A stretch of 64,000 bases of DNA. Source: Streptomyces sp. NBC_01267. Its GTDB lineage: Bacteria; Actinomycetota; Actinomycetes; Streptomycetales; Streptomycetaceae. Location: assembly GCF_036241575.1 (NCBI RefSeq), contig NZ_CP108455.1:3468001-3532000 (forward strand), written 5' to 3'. The translations under genes and the position numbers were made by a program. Every line of letters starts with the position of its first letter. The first letter of the stretch is position 1. Positions 54,566 to 63,194 of this stretch are shown piece by piece. Under the pieces are notes generated by a model that saw only the letters and a program-made list of their open reading frames with translations, made no database searches and was not told where the DNA came from.

Positions 54566-54904
54566 ACGGGAAGCGGTAAGTCCATGGATGCCCGCGCAAG
54601 CTGATCCACATCGGACGCCCCGTCATCCCAGTCATCTTCGACGGCCTGCCGTCACTCGGTAGCTTCGGCCGGCTAACCGCCATCAAGGCTTCGAAGAGGT
54701 CGGAGACGAACGCTGCGGGCCCCGCGCTGAGCGAACTGTTGGCCAGCGAGAACAGCACCGTGCGGGAGTGGGCTGCGCCCGCCGCTTGGAGCCTCCCTCC
54801 ACGTTCCGGAAACACCAAGCGTCAAGTGTTCGGCCGCTCCGGTTTCCCTTCTCCGCAAGCGAGTCTCACCATCGCTTACTGGTAGTTGGGCAAAGCGAAT
54901 CTGA

Positions 54905-55288
54905 CTACGTATACGTCCTATGCCGGGTCGGCAGCGCACACGCCGACGTTCCGCCTGGCATCCGCTGACGATTATTCGCCACTAGCCGGTAAACACCCCG
55001 GGCCGCCCATCGCACAGGGGGCAGGGTCAGCAACGCTCCCAACAACGGCCATCCACCGTGTGCATTCAGAAGCAGCTTGGCAACTGCCTGGCATCCGCCG
55101 TGCACCGCCCCTGCCGGTGTCACCCACAAGACTTCGTATTCAGCACGCTGCTGCGTGATACCAAGCGCCCCCAGATCTGCAAACTGCCACGGCGTGGTGG
55201 CGCAACGGGGGCGGAGACGCCGCTCGGCGAACTTCACCGAGTCAGCACAGAAACCGCAGTCCCCGTCATAGACAAGTACAGCTTGCAT
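54905..55288 (-). CDS. DCC-family thiol-disulfide oxidoreductase-like protein (DUF393)
   Basis: 127 residues. VYDGDCGFCADSVKFAERR contains the DxxCxxC motif that names the family; the two Cys form a redox pair. The later GGCQAVAKLLLNA and a C-terminal helix complete the fold. The second of two adjacent ATGs (55288) has GAGGAG at proper spacing. It lies downstream of the HTTM and DUF5819 genes on the same strand, a grouping known in actinobacteria. A thioredoxin-like reductant for the membrane partner is plausible. Confidence 0.85.
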   Translation of the reverse strand: MQAVLVYDGDCGFCADSVKFAERRLRPRCATTPWQFADLGALGITQQRAEYEVLWVTPAGAVHGGCQAVAKLLLNAHGGWPLLGALLTLPPVRWAARGVYRLVANNRQRMPGGTSACALPTRHRTYT

Positions 55289-55557
55289 CTGCATTTTCTC
55301 CTCGTCGCGGATTAGCCGATGGCTGCGGCCACGCAGGTACTCAATTCGAACTCGGCGTCGCGTGATTCCAAGCACGCCGTCGTCGCCACCGGAGCCTGCG
55401 CCGAAACGCGTCCTCGACCACACCGGCCTGCCGCTGGCGTCCACCACGCCGTGGTCGGAATTGCCCGCCTGCACAGCCTCGCCCTTACCGGACAGACAAA
55501 CCGCCTAAGAACAGCGGGATGTCTGGCCCGGCCGGGATGTCACTTACGGCATGGCCT
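55289..55557. other. Spacer between the DCC and HTTM genes
   Basis: About 270 bases with no supported gene. The gap is large for an operon, so the DCC gene may have its own promoter. Confidence 0.4.
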
Positions 55558-56694
55558 TCAGGGGCGGCCTCGTACGAGGGATCCAAGGCCGGCCTGCTTG
55601 GGCACCACTCCTTCGCCTGCCTCCGTGCCTGGCACGGTGCGCGGCGCACTCTGCCGCCGCGAGACCCGTCGGCACAGGTTCGGCACCGCGACGTAGAAGC
55701 GATCCGGCAGGAATACAGCGTCTGCGATGATCATCGCGCCGGAGAACAGCGGCAGCCCCATGAGTACTGCGATACCGATGTGCATGCCAAGCAGCATGGT
55801 CAGAACCGGGTACTTCAGCTTGCCGAAGAGGACGAAGGGGAAGGCGACTTGGAGAAGCACGGTCAGGTAGCCGGCCACCGCGATGGTGGCCTGCTGACCG
55901 TCTACCCAGTGGGAGAGCGCAGGCCACGGCTGGAAGAGCCCGAGGTTCAGCACATAGTGCAGCGCGGTTCCGGCACCCCAGGTTCCGCCCTGTGCCTTGT
56001 AAAGACCGGCCGCGCCGTAGAGGAAGCAGACCTGGACCCCGATCACGAGGAGACCACAGTTGTGCACGGCCGTGACCAAGGTATGTCGTGCCTGGAGTAG
56101 TTGTAGTGCGACGTCGGACCGCCATCGGCCGGGCTCCCTCCTGGCGGGCCTGCGCCGGGCCCGTCTGGCATCCAGGGACCAGCGGCGTCCGCATGCGGTG
56201 AAGACGAGGTAGAGCGCCATCAGGAGGACGAGGTTGTCGCCTCCGTCCGTCATGAAGATCGCCCTCGCGTGGAACGATGTGACGACGGCAGCGAAGAGCA
56301 CGGACACGGCACGGGTCCGCCAGCCCAGCATGAACAAGGCGCAGATAACGAGTGCCGCCGCGTAACAGATCTCGAAGTAGGCGCGGCTGTCCGACAGGGT
56401 GAGCACACTGGCCCAGCCGGTCTGGGCGAAGAGCTGCCGCGCGAGCGTGGGCGTCCACGGTGAATCGGGGCCCCAGATCTCGTCGCGGTGCGGGAACTCG
56501 CGCAGCAGGAAGACGAGGTAGAGCAGGCCGTATCCGACTCGAAGCACCGACACCGCGTAGAGCGAGAGAGGGCGTCCGGTCAGGAGCTCCCACGCCCCGT
56601 GTGCGGGATCGGTCAGCCGTCCGAGCAGCCGTCGGCCGGTCGCCCCGTCCTGGGCTGCCGAGGGCCGGATCATGTCATTTCCCGTCGGAGACAT
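55558..56694 (-). CDS. HTTM-domain membrane protein (gamma-carboxylase-like)
   Basis: About 378 residues from MSPTGNDMIRP; an ATG at 56673 just after the DUF5819 stop is an alternative. Several hydrophobic helices follow (LSLYAVSVLRVGYGLLYLVFLL, YAAALVICALFMLGW, LLVIGVQVCFLYGAAGLYK and so on). The FHARAIFMTDGGDNLVLLMALYL motif with its conserved GGDN and the later GLYKAQGGTWGAGTALHY are typical of HTTM proteins related to vitamin K-dependent gamma-carboxylase. The enzymatic role in bacteria is unknown. It overlaps or abuts the DUF5819 gene, so they are co-expressed. Confidence 0.88.
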   Translation of the reverse strand: MSPTGNDMIRPSAAQDGATGRRLLGRLTDPAHGAWELLTGRPLSLYAVSVLRVGYGLLYLVFLLREFPHRDEIWGPDSPWTPTLARQLFAQTGWASVLTLSDSRAYFEICYAAALVICALFMLGWRTRAVSVLFAAVVTSFHARAIFMTDGGDNLVLLMALYLVFTACGRRWSLDARRARRRPARREPGRWRSDVALQLLQARHTLVTAVHNCGLLVIGVQVCFLYGAAGLYKAQGGTWGAGTALHYVLNLGLFQPWPALSHWVDGQQATIAVAGYLTVLLQVAFPFVLFGKLKYPVLTMLLGMHIGIAVLMGLPLFSGAMIIADAVFLPDRFYVAVPNLCRRVSRRQSAPRTVPGTEAGEGVVPKQAGLGSLVRGRP

Positions 56695-57385
56695 CGGAGG
56701 CCACCTTCCACCAGGGCAGACGCCGTGTTTCGGCATTCGCGGACGTGGCACGGCGGTCACTGCCCGCAGTGCCTGAAGCGGCAATGGGCTGGGTGACCAC
56801 CCGGAGCTGGATGAACTCGAACGCTTTGCCGTCCCGGTCGGTCATCCGGTCGGCGGCGATGTTGCGCAGGTACTGCCGCATCATCTCGGCCCGAGGCGAG
56901 TGCGAGCGGTCGTCTCCTCCGTGCAGTTCGTCGTAGGACGTCCAGGAACGGCGCAGCAGGTTCTGCGAGGTGTGGCTCGGAAAGACGTTGTGCTTGACGG
57001 CAGACTCGTCCATGGCGGACAGATCGACCCAGGGACTGACCTGGACCGCCCCGTCCCGGGCCGTGTGTGCGGTCCGCGCGGAGATCGTCCGGTTGACGGA
57101 GTCCGGGTCCGGGGCGAACAGCCGCCAGTTCTGTTCGAAGAGGGGGTAGATCCAGGCGTTCACCTGTCGGCTAAAGCGCTGTGAGACGACGTTCGAGGGC
57201 GCCACGTGCAGAAACACCATGACGACATGCATCAGGGCCGTGACGAGACAGAGGACCACAGCGGTGTTCAACGTTCCCCGCACCACCCGTTGAGCTCTGC
57301 GCGGCCTGTGGATTTCGCCTTGCTCTTCCTCTTCTCCGTGCGTGTGGTCTATGACCAGCCCCGGGCAGGAGGTCTGCCCTCGCAT
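56675..57385 (-). CDS. DUF5819 single-pass membrane protein
   Basis: 236 residues from MRGQTSCPGL. One membrane helix (TLNTAVVLCLVTALMHVVMVFLHVA) near residue 55, then an extracytoplasmic domain with the family's NAWIYPLFEQNWRLFAPDPDSVN and a SRAEMMRQYLRN-like helix. DUF5819 proteins are almost always encoded next to HTTM proteins, as here with a 20-nt overlap. The likely role is an accessory subunit. Confidence 0.85.
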   Translation of the reverse strand: MRGQTSCPGLVIDHTHGEEEEQGEIHRPRRAQRVVRGTLNTAVVLCLVTALMHVVMVFLHVAPSNVVSQRFSRQVNAWIYPLFEQNWRLFAPDPDSVNRTISARTAHTARDGAVQVSPWVDLSAMDESAVKHNVFPSHTSQNLLRRSWTSYDELHGGDDRSHSPRAEMMRQYLRNIAADRMTDRDGKAFEFIQLRVVTQPIAASGTAGSDRRATSANAETRRLPWWKVASDVSDGK

Positions 57386-57532
57386 TTGCCCATGCTCTGA
57401 TTCGATTCCGCCCAGCACTGCTCGCCCTGTTCTTCTTGTCGTGCGTCTCGTGGAAGCGCGTGGCGGGGCCAGGAGGAGATGATGCCCCACCACGCGCCGT
57501 TCAGTTGGCAGCACGCGAGCCGCCGCTGCCAA

Positions 57533-58717
57533 CTAGCCTTCGTAGGAGCCGTGCTGCTCGGGCTTGTCGCCGTAGCCGCCGTGCTGCTCAGGCTTGTCGC
57601 CGTAGCCGCCGTGGTCGTCGCCGTAGCCGCCGTGATCGTGGCCGTGGTCGTCGCCGTAGCCGCCGTGATCGTGGTCGTGGTCGTCGCCGTAGCCGCCGTG
57701 GTCGTGGCCGGGCTTGCCGCCGTGTCCGCCGCCCGTGGTGTTGCCGCCGTTTCCGCCACCCGTGGTGTTGCCGGCGACGTTCCCTGAGGTGTTGCCTGCG
57801 ATGTTCCCGGTGGTGCTCCCGGCCCCCGAGGTTCCGCCGATGGTGCCGCCGGTCAGAACTCCGCCCAGCACGCCACCCAGCACTCCACCCGTGGAAGTGC
57901 CGCCCGTCGTACCGCCGGTCAGAACTCCGCCCAGCACGCCGCCCAGCACTCCACCCGTGGTGCCAGTAGTAGTGCCGCCCGTCGTGGTACCGGTCGTCGT
58001 CCCGCCCGTGGTACCGGTCGTCGTCCCGCCCGTGGTTCCGGTCGTCGTCCCGCCCGTGGTTCCGGTGGAGCAGGCGGGCCGCGTGATGCGGTTGGTGTCC
58101 AGGGTGACCGAGCCGTTACGTGCCAGCGCCCGGCCGTCGATGCTGGCGCCGGTGGTGGCTCCGATCGAGGTCAGGGCCAGGATGTTGCCCACGAAGGTCG
58201 AGTTGGTGCCGAGCGTGGCCGAACTGCCGATCTCCCAGAACACGTTGCACGGTTGCGCGCCGTTGATGAGTGCGACGCGGCTGGCGGACGCCGTCGTCAG
58301 CCCCGAGCCGACCTGGAAGACCCAGACCGCGTTGGGGTCGCCCTGAGCGTCGAGGGTGAGCGTCCCGGTGAGGCCCAGGGTCGAGGAGGCGGTGTAGACG
58401 CCGGGTACCAGCGTCAGCCCTCCGGCGTCCGGCGGAAGCGCGGCGTCCGTTGCCTGGCCCGCTGCGTTGTTGAACGCCGCGACCAGGTCGGACTTGGCCT
58501 GGAGCGCGACGGCGTCCGCCGAGTGCTGGGCCCCGTTCACGATTCCCGGCGGGAATCCGCTGATGGCCGTTCCAGGGCTGACCCCGATATCCCCAGTGAT
58601 CACGGAAGGGCCGGTGTTGGTGATCGATTGACCTGCCAGCACGGCGAAGCTGTCCGCCGTACCCAGCGGCACGGGAGTGGCGGTGGCGAACGCCTGGGCC
58701 GGCGCCACAGCCACCAT
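57533..58717 (-). CDS. Ice-binding-like (DUF3494) protein with low-complexity tail
   Basis: 394 residues from the ATG at 58717. Residues ~15-205 match the DUF3494 beta-solenoid domain of ice-binding/adhesin proteins (TADSFAVLAGQSITNTGPSVITGDIGVSPG, DPNAVWVFQVGS). Then come Thr/Gly repeats (TTGGTTTGT), VLGGVLGG repeats, and a tail of His/Asp/Gly units (HDHGGYGDDH), possibly metal-binding. The signal peptide is incomplete from this start. The natural start lies at 58804 but is separated by an in-frame TGA at 58754-58756, so the gene may be inactivated or depend on read-through. Confidence 0.85.
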   Translation of the reverse strand: MVAVAPAQAFATATPVPLGTADSFAVLAGQSITNTGPSVITGDIGVSPGTAISGFPPGIVNGAQHSADAVALQAKSDLVAAFNNAAGQATDAALPPDAGGLTLVPGVYTASSTLGLTGTLTLDAQGDPNAVWVFQVGSGLTTASASRVALINGAQPCNVFWEIGSSATLGTNSTFVGNILALTSIGATTGASIDGRALARNGSVTLDTNRITRPACSTGTTGGTTTGTTGGTTTGTTGGTTTGTTTGGTTTGTTGGVLGGVLGGVLTGGTTGGTSTGGVLGGVLGGVLTGGTIGGTSGAGSTTGNIAGNTSGNVAGNTTGGGNGGNTTGGGHGGKPGHDHGGYGDDHDHDHGGYGDDHGHDHGGYGDDHGGYGDKPEQHGGYGDKPEQHGSYEG

Positions 58718-59096
58718 CCCGGCGGCAACAACCGCCGTGAATGTTCCCGTGAGTCAGGCCGAAACAGTGCGCCGTTGTGCAGCCTCAGTAGATCTGAGCT
58801 TCATCAGAAACCGATTTCTGTTTGAGAGGCGGCGACTTCCGAGCCTTTCCGGGCTCCCCGGAAGCCGTCGTATGTCGCCCGCATATTACACATTGAATGG
58901 GTCGCGGAATTCTAAAGATTGGGGCGAGTCGAGACCTCTTCAGGTATCGCGAGGAGCTACAGGAATCAGATAACTCCAAGCTTCAGACCTTCCAGGCGAC
59001 CCTAGACGATGCAGAATCGTCCCTTCTTGATGCAGAATTGTTTCTTCGGAAGCGCGTACCCCAATATCGGAAATCGAATATGAAATAATGCGTCAC
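58718..59096. other. Broken 5' end of the ice-binding gene and AT-richer intergenic region
   Basis: 58718-58804 is the interrupted signal-peptide coding region. 58805-59096 is markedly AT-richer than the window. It contains a 63-codon plus-strand frame (58897-59088) with no ribosome-binding site or relatives I know. Probably promoter DNA. Confidence 0.45.
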
Positions 59097-59300
59097 GCGT
59101 TCCCCTGTCGGAGATCAGCCGCAAGACTGCGCGGCGGCTGACCGGCGCGCCGACGATGCCCGGGGGTGCCGGCCGGGCCTGCGAGGGCGAGACCGATCGC
59201 GACCAGGGGCGAGCGCAGTCGCTCGGTCCGCTGGTCGTGACTTCGGTCAGGCCGGGTATCTGCTCGGCGAACGTGCGGCGCCCCTACTCGGCGTTCCGGC
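59097..59300 (-). pseudogene. ISL3-type transposase fragment
   Basis: Translating leftward with frame shifts gives GRRTFAEQIPGLTE, then QRTERLRSPLVAIGLALAGPAG and finally RLGAPVSRR-like and VLRLIS pieces. I recall this order from the N-terminal third of actinobacterial ISL3 transposases. No single frame holds it and the remainder is missing. It is a relic of an insertion sequence inside the island. Confidence 0.5.
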
Positions 59301-59506
59301 AAGCAACTCGGCTACGGCGGATTGTCCCGCGCTCGACCCATCAGCGGGCGCAGGTAGGAGCCGTATGGCCACCCCTGTTGCGGGCGGTGATGGAGAGCAT
59401 GGAGCGATCTCGACAGGTCTCTGGAGAGGCACGGGAAGCACTGACCGCGAATATTTAGCGCATCTCCGCGGCTGCGAGCTGGGCGTTCCCAATGGGGGAT
59501 TTACTC

Positions 59507-59662
59507 ATGCGCAACAAGGAAGCACGGGAACTCAGCGGGGAACGGTTCATGGGCGCGGCAAGGGAGGCCATCAGCAAGGCGCCCAGTGCGGGAAAGCACT
59601 GGCTTTCCCCTCGCCTGGATGGGACTGTGCCCGGCTATGCCTGGGCAAGTACCAGGCCATGA
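59507..59662 (+). CDS. 51-residue hypothetical protein
   Basis: Starts MRNKEARELSGERFMG with GGGGGA about 8 nt upstream. An Ala/Lys-rich helix (AAREAISKAPSAGKHWL) and a Pro-rich end. The stop precedes the HD-CYTH start by about 10 nt. Coding is supported by a strong ribosome-binding site and codon-position GC. Function unknown. Confidence 0.5.
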   Translation: MRNKEARELSGERFMGAAREAISKAPSAGKHWLSPRLDGTVPGYAWASTRP

Positions 59663-59673
59663 GCAGAGGAGCA

Positions 59674-60321
59674 ATGGAGAAGTGGGCACGCGCTGCGGCC
59701 GAGGCGGAGCTGTGCGACGCGCTTCCTCGTCGGTGGGCGCACTCGCAAGGGGTTGCCCGTCGCGCTGCCGAAGTGGCCGGGGTTCTGGGAGACGATGCGG
59801 AACTGCTGACCTCCGCCGCCGTCCTGCATGATGTTGGGTACGCTCCGCGGCTGGCCCGGACCGGGTTTCATCCGCTGGATGGCGCCCGGTTTCTACGTGA
59901 CACCCATGCTGCGGATGACCGGCTGGTCCGATTGGTGGCGAACCACTCGCTGGCCTTGCCGGAGGCCGAGGAGCGCGGATTGCGAGACGTGCTGGAGGCG
60001 GAGTTTCCGCTGCTCGACGATCAGCGCCTGGTGGACGCCCTTGTCTACTGCGACATGACGACGACCCCCGACGGCGAAGTCGCCTTCGAATTCGACACCT
60101 GGCCGGATCTCCCCACGTTCGTAGAGATCGAAGGGCCCGACGAAGCATCTGTCCGGCAGGCAGCTGCTCTGCTCGAACTCGACTATACGGAAGCCCGGTT
60201 CGGCAGCGTCGACGAGATCTACAAGAGCGAATCCGGCCGCGACATCCTCGCCGAATCCACTCTCCTCTTCGCCGACGTCCATGAGAAAGGGCAGGCCGAG
60301 GTGGCAGCCCAGGGCGAGTGA
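59674..60321 (+). CDS. HD-domain phosphohydrolase fused to a CYTH-domain tail
   Basis: 215 residues. GAGGAG 3-8 nt upstream sets the ATG at 59674. Residues ~10-125 are an HD phosphohydrolase: first His in RWAHSQGVARR, HD pair in VLHDVGYAP, and DALVYCDMTT. After GE at about residue 135 the sequence switches to the C-terminal half of a CYTH (class IV adenylate cyclase/thiamine-triphosphatase) domain: FEFDTWPDLPTFVEIEGP, ARFGSVDEIYKSESG. The first half of a CYTH barrel is missing, so this looks like an in-frame recombination product. The HD part may be active on nucleotides or phosphates; the CYTH part cannot be complete. Confidence 0.8.
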   Translation: MEKWARAAAEAELCDALPRRWAHSQGVARRAAEVAGVLGDDAELLTSAAVLHDVGYAPRLARTGFHPLDGARFLRDTHAADDRLVRLVANHSLALPEAEERGLRDVLEAEFPLLDDQRLVDALVYCDMTTTPDGEVAFEFDTWPDLPTFVEIEGPDEASVRQAAALLELDYTEARFGSVDEIYKSESGRDILAESTLLFADVHEKGQAEVAAQGE

Positions 60322-60337
60322 CCTCGGGGGCGGAGCT

Positions 60338-60709
60338 GTGCATAGAGAACTTGCCGTGACCCCCTTGGTGATCCCTGGCATCGCCGAATTCGCCCGCGGC
60401 GGCCTGCCGGCTGCGGCAGACACCGATGACGGCAACCGGTGGGTCGACGGATACTGCTGGCTCTACTGCGGCCAGAAATGGACCCGCGTCCTGTGGATCG
60501 GCCCGGTGAGCGTGGCCGGCGCCCAGGCCGCCATGTACGCCTGCGGCCCCTGTATCCGGGAATTGCAGGAGCAGGTCTGGCAATCCATCCTTCTCCACGA
60601 TGAGCCGACTCAGTCGGCACCATCCGGTGCTCCCCGCGAAACGGAGCCGTACGTCGGCCGCCCGGGAGGCAAGCACCGGGCGGGAGGCGGGTTCCTGCGC
60701 CGTCGCTGA
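60338..60709 (+). CDS. Small Cys-containing hypothetical protein
   Basis: 123 residues from a GTG with GGGGGCGGAG upstream. It contains GYCWLYCGQ and later YACGPCIREL, four Cys in two pairs that could bind zinc. Conserved Trp residues surround them (CGQKWTRVLWIGP). It follows the HD-CYTH gene by 16 nt, so they are probably co-transcribed. The C-terminal ~35 residues are Gly/Arg/Pro-rich. Family unknown. Confidence 0.6.
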   Translation: MHRELAVTPLVIPGIAEFARGGLPAAADTDDGNRWVDGYCWLYCGQKWTRVLWIGPVSVAGAQAAMYACGPCIRELQEQVWQSILLHDEPTQSAPSGAPRETEPYVGRPGGKHRAGGGFLRRR

Positions 60710-60929
60710 TGCGCTCCCGGCGCTCTACTACGAGACGCCCTTCAGCCCCGCCCTGTGCGCGCACCCCCAGCGACGGGGCGGGGCGCCCTCACCCGCAGTA
60801 CCAGCACCTCCGCACACCACAGGCTTCCCGCCGCACCGGCGGGAGATTGGTAGAGGAAGGAGCACGAAGTGGGAGATCAGACACCCTCCGCCTCTCACCT
60901 CCAGCGTGACGCAAGGAAGGGAACAGCCC
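60710..60929. other. Spacer before the last island gene
   Basis: 220 bases with no supported gene. A GGAAGG element lies 10 nt before the next ATG. Confidence 0.4.
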
Positions 60930-61181
60930 ATGGAGCATCGATCGGTTCGAGCCGTCGAAGAGGCACTGGGATGGAATGGCCCAGGAACACTCGGTAAGGG
61001 GTTCGCCCGGGGAAGCATCAGCGACCACGAGGTCGTGGCACGGCTGCCCACACCGCAGCGCCTGCTCGACATGGTCATGCGCCGGAGCATCGCCAACCCC
61101 CCGTTCCGGCTTCCACGGCATCACGGTCGTGCGGATCGTCGCGCCCAGAACATGAAAAACCCCAGGTCACGGGCTGTGTGA
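60930..61181 (+). CDS. Small protein with regulator-like N-terminus, truncated at the island end
   Basis: 83 residues from ATG 60930. RAVEEALGWNGPGTLGKGF loosely resembles the N-terminus of XRE-type regulators found on actinobacterial integrative elements. After residue ~55 the sequence becomes Arg/His-rich and runs through the tRNA terminator hairpin, so the real gene was probably cut by the recombination event. GGAAGG precedes the start by 10 nt. Confidence 0.4.
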   Translation: MEHRSVRAVEEALGWNGPGTLGKGFARGSISDHEVVARLPTPQRLLDMVMRRSIANPPFRLPRHHGRADRRAQNMKNPRSRAV

Positions 61182-61191
61182 CCTGGGGTTT
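61157..61191 (-). terminator. Terminator of tRNA-Thr, brought by the island
   Basis: On the tRNA strand: a 14-bp stem (61157-61170 with 61178-61191) and 7-nt loop followed by a T-run, a textbook intrinsic terminator. Its near twin is at 47542. Confidence 0.88.
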
Positions 61192-61195
61192 CCTC

Positions 61196-61239
61196 GAGCC
61201 CCCTATCGGATTCGAACCGATGACCTACGCATTACAAGT
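61196..61239 (-). repeat. Right attachment site (attR): 44-bp core within tRNA-Thr
   Basis: Identical to 47581-47624. It covers the anticodon loop to acceptor end of the intact tRNA, so integration restored a functional gene. Confidence 0.93.
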
Positions 61240-61270
61240 GCGTTGCTCTGGCCAGCTGAGCTAAGGAGGC
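61197..61270 (-). tRNA. tRNA-Thr (anticodon UGU)
   Basis: A complete 74-nt cloverleaf on the minus strand: acceptor GCCTCCT pairing with AGGGGGC (one G-U), D-loop AGCTCAGCTGGCCAGAGC, anticodon loop CTTGTAA with anticodon TGT, and T-loop GGTTCGAATCC. CCA is not encoded. Its 3' half doubles as the island attachment site. Confidence 0.97.
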
Positions 61271-61382
61271 GCGTCGCAGCATTCTAACCGCACCGCGGAC
61301 GTGACCAAGTCGAAAATTTCCCCGGCCCAGAACTACTGACAGACCGCAAACGGCCAGGTAGCGTCTCGTTTCAGTTCACCTA

Positions 61383-61398
61383 TGTGGACTACACCACT
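61383..61398. promoter_or_regulatory. DasR-responsive element (dre) candidate at msiK
   Basis: TGTGGACTACACCACT matches the dre consensus at about 13 of 16 positions, 54 bp before the msiK start. It would place the shared sugar-importer ATPase under the same GlcNAc control as nagKA. Confidence 0.7.
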
Positions 61399-61451
61399 CA
61401 CCTTTACTCGGATCGTCCGGCACGTTCCTGCCGGTGAAGGAGCACACGCTC

Positions 61452-62585
<1,134 letters not shown>

Positions 62586-62596
62586 CGCTCCCGCCT

Positions 62597-62642
62597 CACT
62601 GCGGCCCCGCACCTCCCTTCCCGGAGGTGCGGGGCCGCAGTG
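62597..62642 (+). terminator. msiK terminator
   Basis: A 20-bp perfect stem (62597-62616 with 62623-62642) and a CTTCCC loop, the strongest hairpin in the window, 12 nt past the stop. Confidence 0.9.
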
Positions 62643-62780
62643 CGTTGTCGACAAATACCGCACCGGAACGGGCATTTCACCGGAGGCGGGTCAACGCCCG
62701 ATTCGAAAAGCAGACTCGAACCATCCCCCACACGAGTGACTGAATGTCTCCACATCATCACCGAACGCTACGCTCGCTGC

Positions 62781-63194
62781 GTGACCCACACAGCCCGCCG
62801 AATCGGCCGAACTCTCGCACTCGTCCTGCCCGTCGTCCTGGTTCTCTCCGGGACGCTCGCGGTCACCCGCGTCCCGTGGGCAGGCACCTCCAACGACTCG
62901 CAGATGCTGACCGCTTCCTCCAAGGAAGTGTCGGTACGCGCCAAGACCCGTACCCCGCAGGACATTCTGCGCGACCAGCTCCTCACCGAACTCCAGGAGA
63001 AGAACCCCGGCGTCGCGCTCACCCACCTCCAGCGCGAGGTCGAGAACCGCCCCTCGCTGGCGAGCCACTGCATGTCGATCGCCCGCTCGCTGGGCCGCGC
63101 CGCGGTCGAGCACTACGGGCCGGCGCGCGCCCAGGCGTACTCGCGCCCGGTCTGCGACACGTCCTTCGCCTCCGGGGTGGCCCACCAGCGCTGA
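62781..63194 (+). CDS. Small membrane-anchored or secreted hypothetical protein
   Basis: 137 residues from GTG 62781. A Sec-type signal or anchor (RIGRTLALVLPVVLVLSGTLAV), then a ~100-residue exterior domain with two Cys (SHCMSIAR and VCDTSF) that may form a disulfide. TACGCT at 62769-62774 lies 6 nt before the GTG, so the mRNA is probably leaderless. The family is found across Streptomyces but has no known function (recollection). Confidence 0.8.
   Translation: MTHTARRIGRTLALVLPVVLVLSGTLAVTRVPWAGTSNDSQMLTASSKEVSVRAKTRTPQDILRDQLLTELQEKNPGVALTHLQREVENRPSLASHCMSIARSLGRAAVEHYGPARAQAYSRPVCDTSFASGVAHQR

Larger units (their letters stand above)
47581..61239. mobile_element. Integrated genomic island in tRNA-Thr(UGU), 13.6 kb
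   Basis: Bounded by a 44-bp direct repeat of the tRNA-Thr 3' half. The genes inside have a more even GC and codon pattern than the flanks, especially 51,700-52,700. Contents: a caspase-STAND-WD40 protein and lipase, a DUF5819-HTTM-DCC operon, an ice-binding-domain protein, an HD-CYTH chimera, small genes and several decayed fragments. No integrase or relaxase gene is visible, so the element is probably immobilised or mobilised in trans. Confidence 0.85.

Noticed and set aside
57436..57969. Plus-strand Arg/Ser-repeat frames opposite the ice-binding gene
   Set aside because: They are translations of the complementary repeat DNA and have no independent support.
58897..59088. 63-codon plus-strand frame after the broken ice-binding gene
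   Set aside because: No ribosome-binding site or family; lies in an AT-richer promoter-like region.
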